Shown here one piece after another: positions 1 to 7,615 of a stretch of DNA of 64,000 bases (its first letter is position 1; each line of letters opens with the position of its first letter). The position numbers were made by a program, and so were the translations under genes. The DNA is from Streptomyces sp. CG4 (lineage in GTDB: Bacteria > Actinomycetota > Actinomycetes > Streptomycetales > Streptomycetaceae). The stretch lies in the NCBI RefSeq assembly GCF_041080655.1, contig NZ_CP163525.1, positions 6,944,001 through 7,008,000 on the forward strand. The letters are read 5' to 3'. The notes under the pieces were generated by a model. The model made no database searches, had not been told where the DNA came from, and saw only the letters and a list, made by a program, of their open reading frames with translations.

Positions 1-776
1 GCGCCCGGATCGTCCTGGACGCCGCCCAGCTCGCCCCGCACCACCCGGTGGACATCCGCGACCTGGACGTCGACTGGGTCGCCTTCTCCGGCCACAAGCT
101 GTACGCCCCCTTCGGCTCCGGCGTCCTGGCCGGCCGCGCCGACTGGCTGCGCGCGGCCGAGCCGTACCTCGCGGGCGGCGGCGCCAGCCGCAAGGTGACC
201 CGGCGTCAGGACGGCGGCGTGGACGTGGAGTGGCACGAGAGCGCCGCGCGGCATGAAGCGGGCTCGCCCAATGTGATCGGCGCCTACTCCATCGCGTCGG
301 CCTGCAAGGCGCTCACCGAGGCCGGCTGGGACACCCTGGTGGCCCGCGAGCAGCATCTGATCACCAGGGTCCGCGAGGGCCTCGCCGAGGTCCCGCAGGT
401 GAAGGTGCTGTCCCTGTTCGGCGACGACGCCCCGCGCGTCGGCGTGATCTCCTTCGTGGTGGAGGGCTGGAACAGCTCCCACTTCGCCGCGGCGCTCTCC
501 GCCGAGTACGGCATCGGCGTCCGCGACGGCCTCTTCTGCGCCCACCCGCTGGTCCGCACCCTGCTCGGCAGCGACCCCCAGACCCAGGGCGAATGCGGCG
601 CCCCCGAGGCGGCCCCCGGCGAGAAGTCCCTCAACGCCATCCGGGTCAGCTTCGGCGCGGGAACGCCCGACGAGCACGTGGAGCGTTTCGTGGCGGCGGT
701 CCGGGAACTGGTGACCGACGGCGCGAAGTGGACGTACAGGACGGAGGACGGCCGCTGTGTACCGGCGGTGAACTGA
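1..776 (+). CDS. class V aminotransferase, 5' end outside window
   Basis: The window opens inside a pyridoxal-phosphate enzyme of the class V aminotransferase / cysteine desulfurase fold; the frame is open from base 3, so the true start lies upstream. The cofactor-binding signature is visible: an acidic DAAQLAPHHPVD stretch followed by WVAFSGHKLYAP, whose lysine would form the Schiff base, and later the HEAGSPNVIGAYS region typical of the C-terminal small domain. Substrate is not evident; many actinobacterial members are annotated only as SufS-like or isopenicillin epimerase-like. It ends just before a short intergenic repeat and faces the convergent AsnC-domain gene. Confidence 0.9.
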   Translation, partial: ARIVLDAAQLAPHHPVDIRDLDVDWVAFSGHKLYAPFGSGVLAGRADWLRAAEPYLAGGGASRKVTRRQDGGVDVEWHESAARHEAGSPNVIGAYSIASACKALTEAGWDTLVAREQHLITRVREGLAEVPQVKVLSLFGDDAPRVGVISFVVEGWNSSHFAAALSAEYGIGVRDGLFCAHPLVRTLLGSDPQTQGECGAPEAAPGEKSLNAIRVSFGAGTPDEHVERFVAAVRELVTDGAKWTYRTEDGRCVPAVN

Positions 777-785
777 TCCACCCGG

Positions 786-820
786 AGGGGCGCGGGGCTG
801 TATCGGTATGCGGCCCCGCC
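786..820 (+). repeat. short intergenic repeat, copy 1
   Basis: A 35-bp sequence starting AGGGGCGCGGGGCTGTATCG that recurs with two mismatches at 39979-40013. It can fold: GCGGGGC (793-799) pairs with GCCCCGC (813-819). It lies between two convergent genes, where a terminator is expected. I recall near-identical sequences after many Streptomyces genes, but that memory was not checked here. Confidence 0.7.
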
Positions 821-842
821 CCGCAGACGTACCGAGGCGCCC

Positions 843-1124
843 CTACGACTCCAGCCCGATGGAGAACGCCGCCTCGAGGTCGTGCTGGGAGTACGTCCGG
901 AACGCCACGTGCGTGTCCGTCCCCTCCACCCCGGGAATCTTGCTGATCCGGCCCGGAATGACATCGGCAAGATCGTCGTGCTGCCGCACCCTGACCATCG
1001 CGATCAAGTCATACGTACCCGTGACGGAGAAAACCTCGCTCACCGATTCCAGCGAAGCGATCTGCTCCGCGATCTCGGGGATCCGGTCCACGCTGGTCTT
1101 GATGAGGACGATCGCGGTGATCAC
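843..1124 (-). CDS. Lrp/AsnC-type RAM ligand-binding domain protein
   Basis: A 93-residue protein that consists only of the C-terminal alpha/beta RAM domain of Lrp/AsnC regulators (MITAIVLIKTSVDRIPEIAE at the start, VTGTYDLIAMVRVRQ in the core); there is no helix-turn-helix. Such stand-alone modules bind small effectors, often amino acids, or pair with a full-length regulator. The GTG start overlaps the stop of the upstream rhomboid gene by four bases (GTGA at 1121-1124), so translation is coupled. Which ligand it senses cannot be told from sequence. Confidence 0.88.
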   Translation of the reverse strand: MITAIVLIKTSVDRIPEIAEQIASLESVSEVFSVTGTYDLIAMVRVRQHDDLADVIPGRISKIPGVEGTDTHVAFRTYSQHDLEAAFSIGLES

Positions 1125-1870
1125 GGCTGGTTCTCTCCCTCGGGTGCCGGAGCTGGGGCGGACTTCACTCTAGCCGCACGGCCGTAGCGCACCCACGCGT
1201 AGCCGAAGCCGAGCCCGAAGCCGACCAGGTGGGCCAGATACGCCACCCCGGGGCCGTCGGAGGTCTGCTCCGCGGCCGCCCACTGCAGGGCCGCCCAGAA
1301 CGGCAGCACGACCCACGCGGGAAACCTGAGCGGCAGGAAGAACAGGAACGGCAGAAGACTGGTGACGCGGGCGCGGGGGAACAGGTAGAGGAACGCTCCG
1401 AGGACCGCCGAGATCGCCCCGGAGGCGCCGACCAGCGACTGCTCGGAGGTGGCATTGGCGGCCGCGTAGCCCAGCAGGGCCAGATATCCGCAGCCGACGT
1501 AGAAGAGGGTGAACTCGACCCGGCCCATCCGTTCCTCGGTCATCGCGCCGAAGACGAAGAGGAAGAGCATGTTGCCGAGCAGATGCACCCAGCTGCCGTG
1601 CACGAACAGGGCCGTGGCGGGGGTCAGGGCCTCGCGCACCGGCCTGGCGAACACCTCGGCCGGGACCACGCCCCAGCGCCGGAAGTACGTCCGCTGCGCG
1701 GCGAGCAGGGCGTCCCCGGTGCCGTATCCGGGGGTGAGACCCGAGGCCGGGCCCAGGACGAAGAGCAGACTGCACAGGGCGATGAGGCCGTATGTCAGGG
1801 GTGTCGGTGTGCTCCGGACCGCTCTGAGGGCCCTGCCGGTCGCCGTGCTCCACGCGCTGATCATGAACAC
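1121..1870 (-). CDS. rhomboid family intramembrane serine protease
   Basis: About 249 residues with a short cytosolic N-terminus and six or more hydrophobic segments. Hallmarks of active rhomboids are present: the catalytic serine in LVGASGAISAVLGAF (GxSG), an upstream HGSWVHLLGNMLFLFVFG helix with the conserved HxxxN, and the catalytic histidine in YLAHLVGFGLGFGYA. It would cleave transmembrane substrates within the membrane. The first codon could be the GTG at 1870 or the ATG two codons later (1864); neither has a clear ribosome site. Its stop overlaps the start of the AsnC-domain gene. Confidence 0.92.
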   Translation of the reverse strand: MFMISAWSTATGRALRAVRSTPTPLTYGLIALCSLLFVLGPASGLTPGYGTGDALLAAQRTYFRRWGVVPAEVFARPVREALTPATALFVHGSWVHLLGNMLFLFVFGAMTEERMGRVEFTLFYVGCGYLALLGYAAANATSEQSLVGASGAISAVLGAFLYLFPRARVTSLLPFLFFLPLRFPAWVVLPFWAALQWAAAEQTSDGPGVAYLAHLVGFGLGFGYAWVRYGRAARVKSAPAPAPEGENQP

Positions 1871-2037
1871 AGAGCATGACGTAACGGGACGCAGGCTGAC
1901 AGACCGCCTCGCCGCCGGGGCCTGTCCGGTGGATCAGCTCGCAGGGACGTGGGGCGCCCTGTCGGTGCAGGTGAGCGGGGTAGGGTGCGCGCGCATCTGC
2001 GGCGTTGTCGCCGCGGACCAGCGGCGAGTCCCCGCCA

Positions 2038-2055
2038 GGCCGTAGGGTTACGGCC
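2038..2055 (+). promoter_or_regulatory. leader hairpin before the zinc-ribbon gene
   Basis: GGCCGTA and TACGGCC form a perfect 7-bp stem with a GGGT loop in the 220-bp region between the divergent rhomboid and zinc-ribbon genes. It includes a TAGGGT hexamer that could be a -10 box, so it may be an operator or a leader structure; the function is not known. Confidence 0.35.
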
Positions 2056-2090
2056 ACACGCGTCGGCCGGCGGCGCGGAAGCGCGTACGA

Positions 2091-2366
2091 GTGACAACGA
2101 CAATGACAAGGAAGCGGACAGCCACGATGACGGTTCCCCTGCCGACCGCGACGACCCGATGGCGCTGCACCCTGTGCGGCAACCTCACCCGGTTCGACGT
2201 GACCCGTTCCTCGAAGGTCGTCGAGTACGTCCATCTCGATCTCGCCGGTGAGCCGAAGGTGGAGGAGCGCGACGTGGTCAGTGAGACCATCGAGTCGGTG
2301 CGCTGCCGCTGGTGCAATGCGGTGGACCAGGTGGAACTCGTGGACAGGCCGGGTGCCGGCTCCTGA
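2091..2366 (+). CDS. small conserved zinc-ribbon protein
   Basis: A 91-residue protein with two CxxC knuckles, CTLCGN near residue 26 and CRWCNA near residue 71, spaced as in a one-zinc ribbon. No enzymatic domain is visible and I do not recognise a characterised homolog. The GTG at 2091 is the longest start; the ATG at 2127 (MTVPLPTATTRWRC) would remove a low-complexity MTTTMTRKRTA stretch and may be the real one. It precedes the NYN-domain gene by 41 bp on the same strand, so the two could be cotranscribed. Confidence 0.7.
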   Translation: MTTTMTRKRTATMTVPLPTATTRWRCTLCGNLTRFDVTRSSKVVEYVHLDLAGEPKVEERDVVSETIESVRCRWCNAVDQVELVDRPGAGS

Positions 2367-2407
2367 GCGGAGCGGCCCCGAAGAAGTGACGTAGTGGGGT
2401 GTGAGGG

Positions 2408-3751
2408 ATGGTGGAGACCGCAGGCGGGGGGCCGGGCGACGGCACCGCTGAGGTGCTTGACCGTCCGCTGCCCGACGGCGTGCGCCGACGGGTCGTGCAG
2501 ATCGTCTCGGACGGCTTCGGCGGCCTGACCGTGACGGAACTGCCCGCCCAGCTGAGGCAGTACGCCCGGTTCGCCCCCAATCGCCGGGCGAAGTTCGCCG
2601 GCAACGCGATGGCGGCGGCGCTGGAGACCGATGCGCTGTTCCGGCAGCGGATCGGGGAGAAGCTCAGAGAGGCCCAGCCGGAACTCACCGGCGCCCTCGA
2701 CTCCGGCTCCCCGCCCCCGGCCGCGGACCCGCTCGACGTGGCGGCCGCGGCCTACGTACTGCGCCCGGCGGGCTGGGTGAAGCTGGTCACCGCGGCCGGC
2801 GAGGAGGCCCAGCGCGTCGACGCCGAGCGCGCGGACGAGGAGAGCCGGGCCGAGCTGGAGCGGCTGCGCGCCGAGCTGGCCCAGGCCCGCGACCACACCC
2901 GCGCCGAGACCGAACGGCTGCGCGCGGAGCTGGAGTCGGCGAGGAAGGAAGCGGAATCGCTTCACCGCAAGCTCCGCGCCGCCCACAGCGACGTCAAGCG
3001 GGGCGAGGCCGCACTGCGCAAGGCGCACGGCGAGATCGACGCGGTACGGGCCGAGGCGCAGACGCAGGTGTCGGCCGCCGAGAGCGAGTCCCGCCGGCTC
3101 AAGGCACGCCTGGGCGAGGCCGAGGCGGCCCTCGAGGCCACCCGCCGGGCGGCCCGCGAGGGCCGCAGCGTGGAGGACATGCGGGTACGGCTGCTGCTGG
3201 ACACCCTGCTGGAGGCCACCCAGGGGCTGCGCCGCGAACTCGCCCTGCCGCCCGTGTCCGTGCGGCCCGCCGAGACCGTGGACGCGGTCGAACCGGGACG
3301 TATGACACCGAAGGACATCGCGGCCCGGGCCCTGTCCGAAAATGATCCAGCCATCCTCGACCAGCTGCTCGCGCTGCCCCAGGCGCATCTGGTGGTCGAC
3401 GGCTACAACGTCACCAAGACCGGCTATCCGCAGATGCCGCTGGAGAAGCAGCGCCTCAGGCTGCTGGGCCAGCTCTCGGCGCTCGCCGCGCAGACCGGCG
3501 CCGAGGTGACATGCGTCTTCGACGGCGCCGAACTGGCCGCGCCGGTGCTGCTCGCGCCGCCGCGCGGGGTGCGCGTGCTGTTCTCCAAGCCGGGCGTCAC
3601 GGCGGACGAGCTGATCCGCCAGCTGGTGCGCGCGGAGCCGCCGGGCCGTCCGGTCATCGTCGCCTCCACCGACCGCGAGGTGGCCGACGGGGTCGCCAGG
3701 GCCGGTGCCCGCCCGGTCGCGTCTGCGGTGCTTCTCAAGCGACTGTCCTGA
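2408..3751 (+). CDS. NYN-domain (YacP-like) RNA-binding protein
   Basis: A 447-residue two-part protein. Residues about 130-280 are a charged, heptad-rich coiled coil (repeated LERLRAELAQARDHTRAET-type sequence). The C-terminus is a YacP-type NYN nuclease-fold domain with the acidic HLVVDGYNVTKTGYP motif, CVFDG, and IVASTDREVADGVARAGA. YacP/Rae1 proteins are ribosome-associated endoribonucleases in Firmicutes; a similar RNA role here is inference. The coiled coil is an addition compared with Bacillus YacP. A small stem (3760-3778) follows the stop. Confidence 0.88.
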   Translation: MVETAGGGPGDGTAEVLDRPLPDGVRRRVVQIVSDGFGGLTVTELPAQLRQYARFAPNRRAKFAGNAMAAALETDALFRQRIGEKLREAQPELTGALDSGSPPPAADPLDVAAAAYVLRPAGWVKLVTAAGEEAQRVDAERADEESRAELERLRAELAQARDHTRAETERLRAELESARKEAESLHRKLRAAHSDVKRGEAALRKAHGEIDAVRAEAQTQVSAAESESRRLKARLGEAEAALEATRRAAREGRSVEDMRVRLLLDTLLEATQGLRRELALPPVSVRPAETVDAVEPGRMTPKDIAARALSENDPAILDQLLALPQAHLVVDGYNVTKTGYPQMPLEKQRLRLLGQLSALAAQTGAEVTCVFDGAELAAPVLLAPPRGVRVLFSKPGVTADELIRQLVRAEPPGRPVIVASTDREVADGVARAGARPVASAVLLKRLS

Positions 3752-3759
3752 AGGCCCAA

Positions 3760-3778
3760 CGGGCAGAGCTAATGCCCG
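3760..3778 (+). terminator. short stem-loop after the NYN gene
   Basis: CGGGCA and TGCCCG pair around a seven-base loop nine bases after the stop. There is no U run, as is usual in this genus; efficiency unknown. Confidence 0.35.
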
Positions 3779-3880
3779 AATTAGCCGGATCGTCACGCAA
3801 CGTAGCGTCAACCTCGCGTTACAGCATGTGGGTTGTGTGCAAAGAATGCATTGTGTGATGGGATTTTTTAGTGTGAGGAT

Positions 3881-3910
3881 TTGAACTGATCACAGTCGGG
3901 TCACTAGGGT
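3881..3910 (+). promoter_or_regulatory. predicted promoter for the first NlpC/P60 gene
   Basis: TTGAAC (3881-3886) and TAGGGT (3905-3910) with an 18-bp spacer, in an unusually AT-rich stretch for this genome (about 3829-3890). This would give a roughly 55-nt leader before the GTG at 3972. Confidence 0.55.
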
Positions 3911-3971
3911 CTGGGCTCGAACCTCCGAACGGGTGATCGCTCACTCACTCACGAGAAGGAGTTCGTCCTCC

Positions 3972-5006
3972 GTGGCGTCCCACCGTCGACCCAAGCAGCA
4001 GAGTCGCGCTCGCGTGACCGTGCTGACCACTGCCGCTGCCGCCGCTGTCGTGCTGAGCGCGAACGCCGCCAACGCCGCGCCGAGCCAGAAGCTCAGCAAG
4101 GACCAGGTAAAGGCCAAGGTAGACGACCTCTACGGGAAGGCCGAGCAGGCCACCGAGAAGTTCAACGGGGCGAAGGAGAAGCAGCAGAAGCTGCAGAAGG
4201 ACATATCCACCATCCAGGACAATGTCGCGCGAGGTCAGCAGGACCTCAACAAGCTGCGCGACGGCCTGGGTTCGCTGGCCACCTCGCAGTACCGCTCCGG
4301 TGGCATCGACCCCTCGGTCCAGCTCTTCCTGTCCTCCAATCCGGACGACTTCCTGGACAAGGCCTCCACGCTCGACCAGTTGAGCGCGCAGCAGGTCGAC
4401 GCCCTGAAGAAGATTCAGGACAAACAGCGCGAACTGGCCCAGGAGCGGGCCGAGGCCAGCGAGAAGCTCAAGGACCTCTCCGCCACCCGCGCCCAGCTGG
4501 AGCAGAACAAGAAGGACGTCCAGAGCAAGCTCGCCGACGCGCAGAAGCTGCTCAACACCCTGACCGCCAAGGAGAAGGCGGACCTGGCCGCCGAGCAGCA
4601 GCGGGCCGACCGCTCCTCCAGCCAGCGGGTCGACCTCGGCAACACGCCGCCCGCCTCCGGCCGGGCCGCGGCCGCCTTCTCGGCCGCCCAGTCGCAGATC
4701 GGCAAGCCGTACGTCTACGGCGCCACCGGCACCGCCTCCTACGACTGCTCGGGCCTGACCTCCTGGGCCTACGCCCAGGCCGGCATCTCCATCCCGCGCA
4801 CCTCCCAGGAGCAGGCGACCATAGGGACCCGGATCGACTCGGCGAACGACCTGCAGGTCGGCGACCTGGTGTTCTTCTACGGCGACATCCACCACGTCGG
4901 TCTGTACGCGGGCAACGGCCAGGTGCTGCACGCCCCGCACACCGGCGCCGTGGTCCGCTACGAGTCGATGTCCGACATGCCGTTCCAGTTCGGCGTCCGG
5001 GTCTGA
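3972..5006 (+). CDS. secreted NlpC/P60 peptidoglycan endopeptidase, paralog 1
   Basis: A 344-residue secreted cell-wall hydrolase. An Arg/Lys-rich signal peptide (start ASHRRPKQQSRAR, hydrophobic VTVLTTAAAAAVVL, AlaAsnAla cleavage region) is followed by a long charged coiled coil (about 45-220) and an NlpC/P60 domain with the catalytic cysteine in YDCSGLTSWAYAQAG and the histidine in DIHHVGLYAGNG. The family cleaves D-Glu-DAP stem-peptide bonds; the coiled coil probably controls access, as in RipA/CwlO-type enzymes. The GTG at 3972 is chosen over 3933 because AAGGAG (3956-3961) sits 10 bases upstream and the second paralog begins the same way. Confidence 0.93.
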   Translation: MASHRRPKQQSRARVTVLTTAAAAAVVLSANAANAAPSQKLSKDQVKAKVDDLYGKAEQATEKFNGAKEKQQKLQKDISTIQDNVARGQQDLNKLRDGLGSLATSQYRSGGIDPSVQLFLSSNPDDFLDKASTLDQLSAQQVDALKKIQDKQRELAQERAEASEKLKDLSATRAQLEQNKKDVQSKLADAQKLLNTLTAKEKADLAAEQQRADRSSSQRVDLGNTPPASGRAAAAFSAAQSQIGKPYVYGATGTASYDCSGLTSWAYAQAGISIPRTSQEQATIGTRIDSANDLQVGDLVFFYGDIHHVGLYAGNGQVLHAPHTGAVVRYESMSDMPFQFGVRV

Positions 5007-5057
5007 CGTCCCCCGCGCAACCCGCTCCGGCACCCTCGGGAAACCCGGTCTGATACC

Positions 5058-5104
5058 CCCGCGGCTCCGCGGGAAACACTTCAACGGGGGCGCCCGAACG
5101 GGCG
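5058..5104 (+). terminator. two GC hairpins after paralog 1
   Basis: CCCGCGG/CCGCGGG with a two-base loop (5058-5073) and CGCCCG/CGGGCG with a two-base loop (5091-5104). They lie 50-100 bases past the stop and precede a third, longer hairpin; together they probably end transcription of the first NlpC/P60 gene. Confidence 0.5.
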
Positions 5105-5129
5105 AATCCCGCGGACCGGAACTGACCCC

Positions 5130-5165
5130 ACGCCCCGCCAGTTACCTGCGTAACCGGCGGGGCGT
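5130..5165 (+). terminator. strong 16-bp hairpin between the two NlpC/P60 genes
   Basis: Positions 5130-5145 and 5150-5165 are reverse complements except for one A-C mismatch, with a CTGC loop. The stem is long and GC-rich and lies just upstream of the next promoter, so it most likely insulates the two paralogs. Confidence 0.7.
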
Positions 5166-5189
5166 CACTGTGTGTTGCCATCGCGGTCT

Positions 5190-5219
5190 TTGGTCGCGGC
5201 CCTTCCGCACGGCTACTGT
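5190..5219 (+). promoter_or_regulatory. predicted promoter for NlpC/P60 paralog 2
   Basis: TTGGTC (5190-5195) and TACTGT (5214-5219), spacer 18 bp, about 80 bases before the chosen start. Confidence 0.45.
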
Positions 5220-5301
5220 CTGCCGCGCTTCCCTGGCGCCGGGGCCTCCCCGTCCCCAGGCGCCGGGGGAGCGGTCCGTGTCCGCCAGCAGAAGGACTGC
5301 C

Positions 5302-6330
5302 GTGGGGTCTCATCGCCGCCTTGCCTCGTCCGGGTTCGACCGGGGAGCCGTCACGCTGTGCATGTTGTCGGCCGCGGCCGCCGCACTCGGCGCCGTACCC
5401 GCGCACGCGGCTCCGCGGGCCGACGCCCGCGCCGAGGTGGACCGTCTCTACCAGGAGGCCGAACAGGCGACCCAGGCCTTCGACAAGGCCCAGGAGCGGT
5501 CGGACACGCTGCGTCGCGAGGTGCGGGACGCCCAGGACCTCATCGCCCGGCAGCAGCAGCACATCAACACCCTGCGCGAGCAGCTCGGTTCGCTGGCCGG
5601 CGCCCAGTACCGCGAGGGCGCCATCGACCCGACCGTCGCGCTGCTGTTCTCCGAGAACCCCGCCGACTACCTCGACAAGGCGTCCACCATCGACCGCATC
5701 GGCGTCCAACAGGCCGACCGGCTGCGGGAGTTGGAGTCGGCGCTGCGGGAGCTGGCCCAGGAACGCGCGCAGACGGCCGGGAAGCTCGCCGAGCTGGACA
5801 AGAGCCGCAAGTCCGTGGCCACGCACAAGCGGACCGTGGAGCGGAAACTGGCCAAGGCCCGGCAGCTGCTCAACGCGATGCCGGCCCACGATCGCGCCGC
5901 CTTCGACCGGGCCTCGCGCGACGACGGCTCCGGCCGCCTCGACCTGCCCGACCTGACCGGCGTCTTCGGCTCCGAAGTCCCCGACGCCCGCGCCGCCGCC
6001 GCGGTGGCCGCCGCCCGCTCCGCCCTCGGCCGCCCGTACGTGTGGGGCGCCAGCGGCCCCACCGGCTTCGACTGCTCGGGCCTGATGCAGTGGTCGTACG
6101 CGCACGCCGGGATGGAGCTGCCGCGCACCTCGCAGGAGCAGCGCTTCGCGGGGCGGCACATCCCGCTCTCCGAGGCCCGCCCCGGCGATCTGGTGGTCTA
6201 CCGCTCCGACGCCAGCCATGTGGGGATGTACGTGGGCAACGGCCAGGTCATCCACGCGCCCTATCCGGGAGCGGCGGTCCGCTACGACCCGGTCGGCATG
6301 ATGCCGATCTCGTCGGTCACCCGGCCCTGA
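5302..6330 (+). CDS. secreted NlpC/P60 peptidoglycan endopeptidase, paralog 2
   Basis: A 342-residue protein of the same architecture as its upstream neighbour: signal peptide (hydrophobic VTLCMLSAAAAALGAV, Ala-His-Ala cleavage site), coiled coil beginning AEVDRLYQEAEQATQAFDKA, and NlpC/P60 domain with FDCSGLMQWSYAHAG (catalytic Cys) and SHVGMYVGNGQVIHAP (His). The GTG at 5302 is preferred because AGAAGGA lies just upstream and the resulting GSHRRL start mirrors ASHRRP in the paralog; the GTG at 5278, with GGGGGAG before it, is the alternative. The pair is an old tandem duplication with separate promoters. Confidence 0.92.
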   Translation: MGSHRRLASSGFDRGAVTLCMLSAAAAALGAVPAHAAPRADARAEVDRLYQEAEQATQAFDKAQERSDTLRREVRDAQDLIARQQQHINTLREQLGSLAGAQYREGAIDPTVALLFSENPADYLDKASTIDRIGVQQADRLRELESALRELAQERAQTAGKLAELDKSRKSVATHKRTVERKLAKARQLLNAMPAHDRAAFDRASRDDGSGRLDLPDLTGVFGSEVPDARAAAAVAAARSALGRPYVWGASGPTGFDCSGLMQWSYAHAGMELPRTSQEQRFAGRHIPLSEARPGDLVVYRSDASHVGMYVGNGQVIHAPYPGAAVRYDPVGMMPISSVTRP

Positions 6331-6351
6331 TCGCGCCGCTCGCCGTCAGGT

Positions 6352-6412
6352 CCTGTGTGACAATGCCCGTCGTCCGCCCTCAGGGCGGGGCAGGCGGGAA
6401 TTGTCACACAGG
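6352..6412 (+). promoter_or_regulatory. perfect 13-bp inverted repeat at the lipoprotein promoter
   Basis: CCTGTGTGACAAT (6352-6364) is exactly repeated in inverted form as ATTGTCACACAGG (6400-6412), with a second nested hairpin CCGCCC-TCA-GGGCGG between them. The right arm ends three bases before a TAGGAT box (6416-6421) and 15 bases before the start codon. It may be a paired operator, or a terminator of the upstream gene; both readings are inference. Confidence 0.6.
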
Positions 6413-6427
6413 CCCTAGGATCGGGAA

Positions 6428-7615
6428 GTGGCTGGTCGCAGACGGACGTGGGGCCTCGGGGCCGTGGGGCTCGCTCTGCTGCTGCCGCTGGCCGGATGCG
6501 CCGGCGACACGGCGGCCGACTCCGCCCGCACCGAGGTGCAGCACCTGCTCGACCGGCGCTCCGCGGCCCTCCTGGGTCACGACGAGACGGCGTACGGGGC
6601 GACGGGCACCCGCACCGAGTACACCCGGCTGCGCGCCCTCCCGCTGGCCTCCTGGACCTACCGGGTCACCGATGTACGCACCACGTCCGCCGGCGCCACC
6701 GCCGACGCCGACCTGAGCTATCGCGTCGCCGGGTACGACAAGGCCCCGGTCGACGCCCGCCGCACCCTCACCCTCGGCCGTACCGCCGACGGCAAGTGGT
6801 ACGTCACCGCCGACCGGCCCGCCGAGGAGGCCGGGCAGCAGTTGTGGGACCAGGGCCCGGTGACCGCCGTCGAGGGCGCGCACAGCCTGGTGCTGGGCAC
6901 CGGCCGGAGCGCCGCCGAGCTGCGTGGCTACGCCAGGCTGGCCGACCGGGCCGTCCCGGCCGTCTCCCGGGCCTGGGGGACCGCCTGGAGCCGCCATGTC
7001 GTCGTCCTCGTCCCGCGCTCCCTGGCCGACATGGCGGCACTGCTCGGCTCGCCCGCCGCGAACTACCGCGGCATCGCCGCCGTCACCACCGGCGAGGCGG
7101 GCGGATCCGGCCAGGCGCCCGCGGACCGGGTGGTCGTCAACCCGGAGGCGTACGCCGTCCTCGGCGACCTCGGCAAGCAGGTGGTGCTCACCCACGAGAC
7201 CACCCATGTCGCCACCCGCGCGGACACCACCGCCGCGACCCCGCTGTGGCTCTCCGAGGGCTTCGCGGACTGGATCGGCTACCTGGACACCGGCCGCACC
7301 CCCACCGAGGCCGCCCCGGAGCTGACCCGCGCCGTCCGGAACGGCCACGCCCCGGCCGCGCTCCCCACCGACAAGGACTTCGGCTTCACCAGCGACCCCA
7401 CCGAGCTGGCCCAGGCCTACGAGGGCGGCTGGCTGGCCTGCCGGATGATCGCCGCCCACTGGGGCACGGCCCGCCTCGGCACCTTCTACCGAGCCGTCGG
7501 CGCCCACGCCCAACGGACGGGCGCGGTCGAGGACGCCCTGAAGAAGGTCCTCGACACCACGATGAACGCATTCACCGAGCGCTGGCGAGAGTACGTCAGA
7601 ACACAGCTCACCTGA
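6428..7615 (+). CDS. putative lipoprotein with gluzincin-type HExxH metalloprotease site
   Basis: A 395-residue predicted lipoprotein: short basic N-terminus, hydrophobic core, and lipobox LAGC with the acylated cysteine at residue 24. The C-terminal half holds HETTH at about residue 256 followed by WLSEGFADWIGYL, the HExxH...E zinc arrangement of gluzincin (peptidase MA-like) proteases. The N-terminal part is an NTF2-like-looking region with no assigned family. It would act at the outer face of the membrane; the substrate is unknown. TAGGAT lies six bases before the GTG and there is no SD, so the message is probably leaderless. Confidence 0.8.
   Translation: MAGRRRTWGLGAVGLALLLPLAGCAGDTAADSARTEVQHLLDRRSAALLGHDETAYGATGTRTEYTRLRALPLASWTYRVTDVRTTSAGATADADLSYRVAGYDKAPVDARRTLTLGRTADGKWYVTADRPAEEAGQQLWDQGPVTAVEGAHSLVLGTGRSAAELRGYARLADRAVPAVSRAWGTAWSRHVVVLVPRSLADMAALLGSPAANYRGIAAVTTGEAGGSGQAPADRVVVNPEAYAVLGDLGKQVVLTHETTHVATRADTTAATPLWLSEGFADWIGYLDTGRTPTEAAPELTRAVRNGHAPAALPTDKDFGFTSDPTELAQAYEGGWLACRMIAAHWGTARLGTFYRAVGAHAQRTGAVEDALKKVLDTTMNAFTERWREYVRTQLT

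Noticed and set aside
3913..3930. CTCGAACC resembling a tRNA T-loop
   Set aside because: No matching acceptor, D or anticodon arms occur around it.
3752..3971. Possible c-di-AMP (ydaO) riboswitch upstream of the first NlpC/P60 gene
   Set aside because: Such riboswitches precede some actinobacterial wall hydrolase genes, but the conserved ydaO core sequences are not present here and the leader after the predicted promoter is only about 55 nt.
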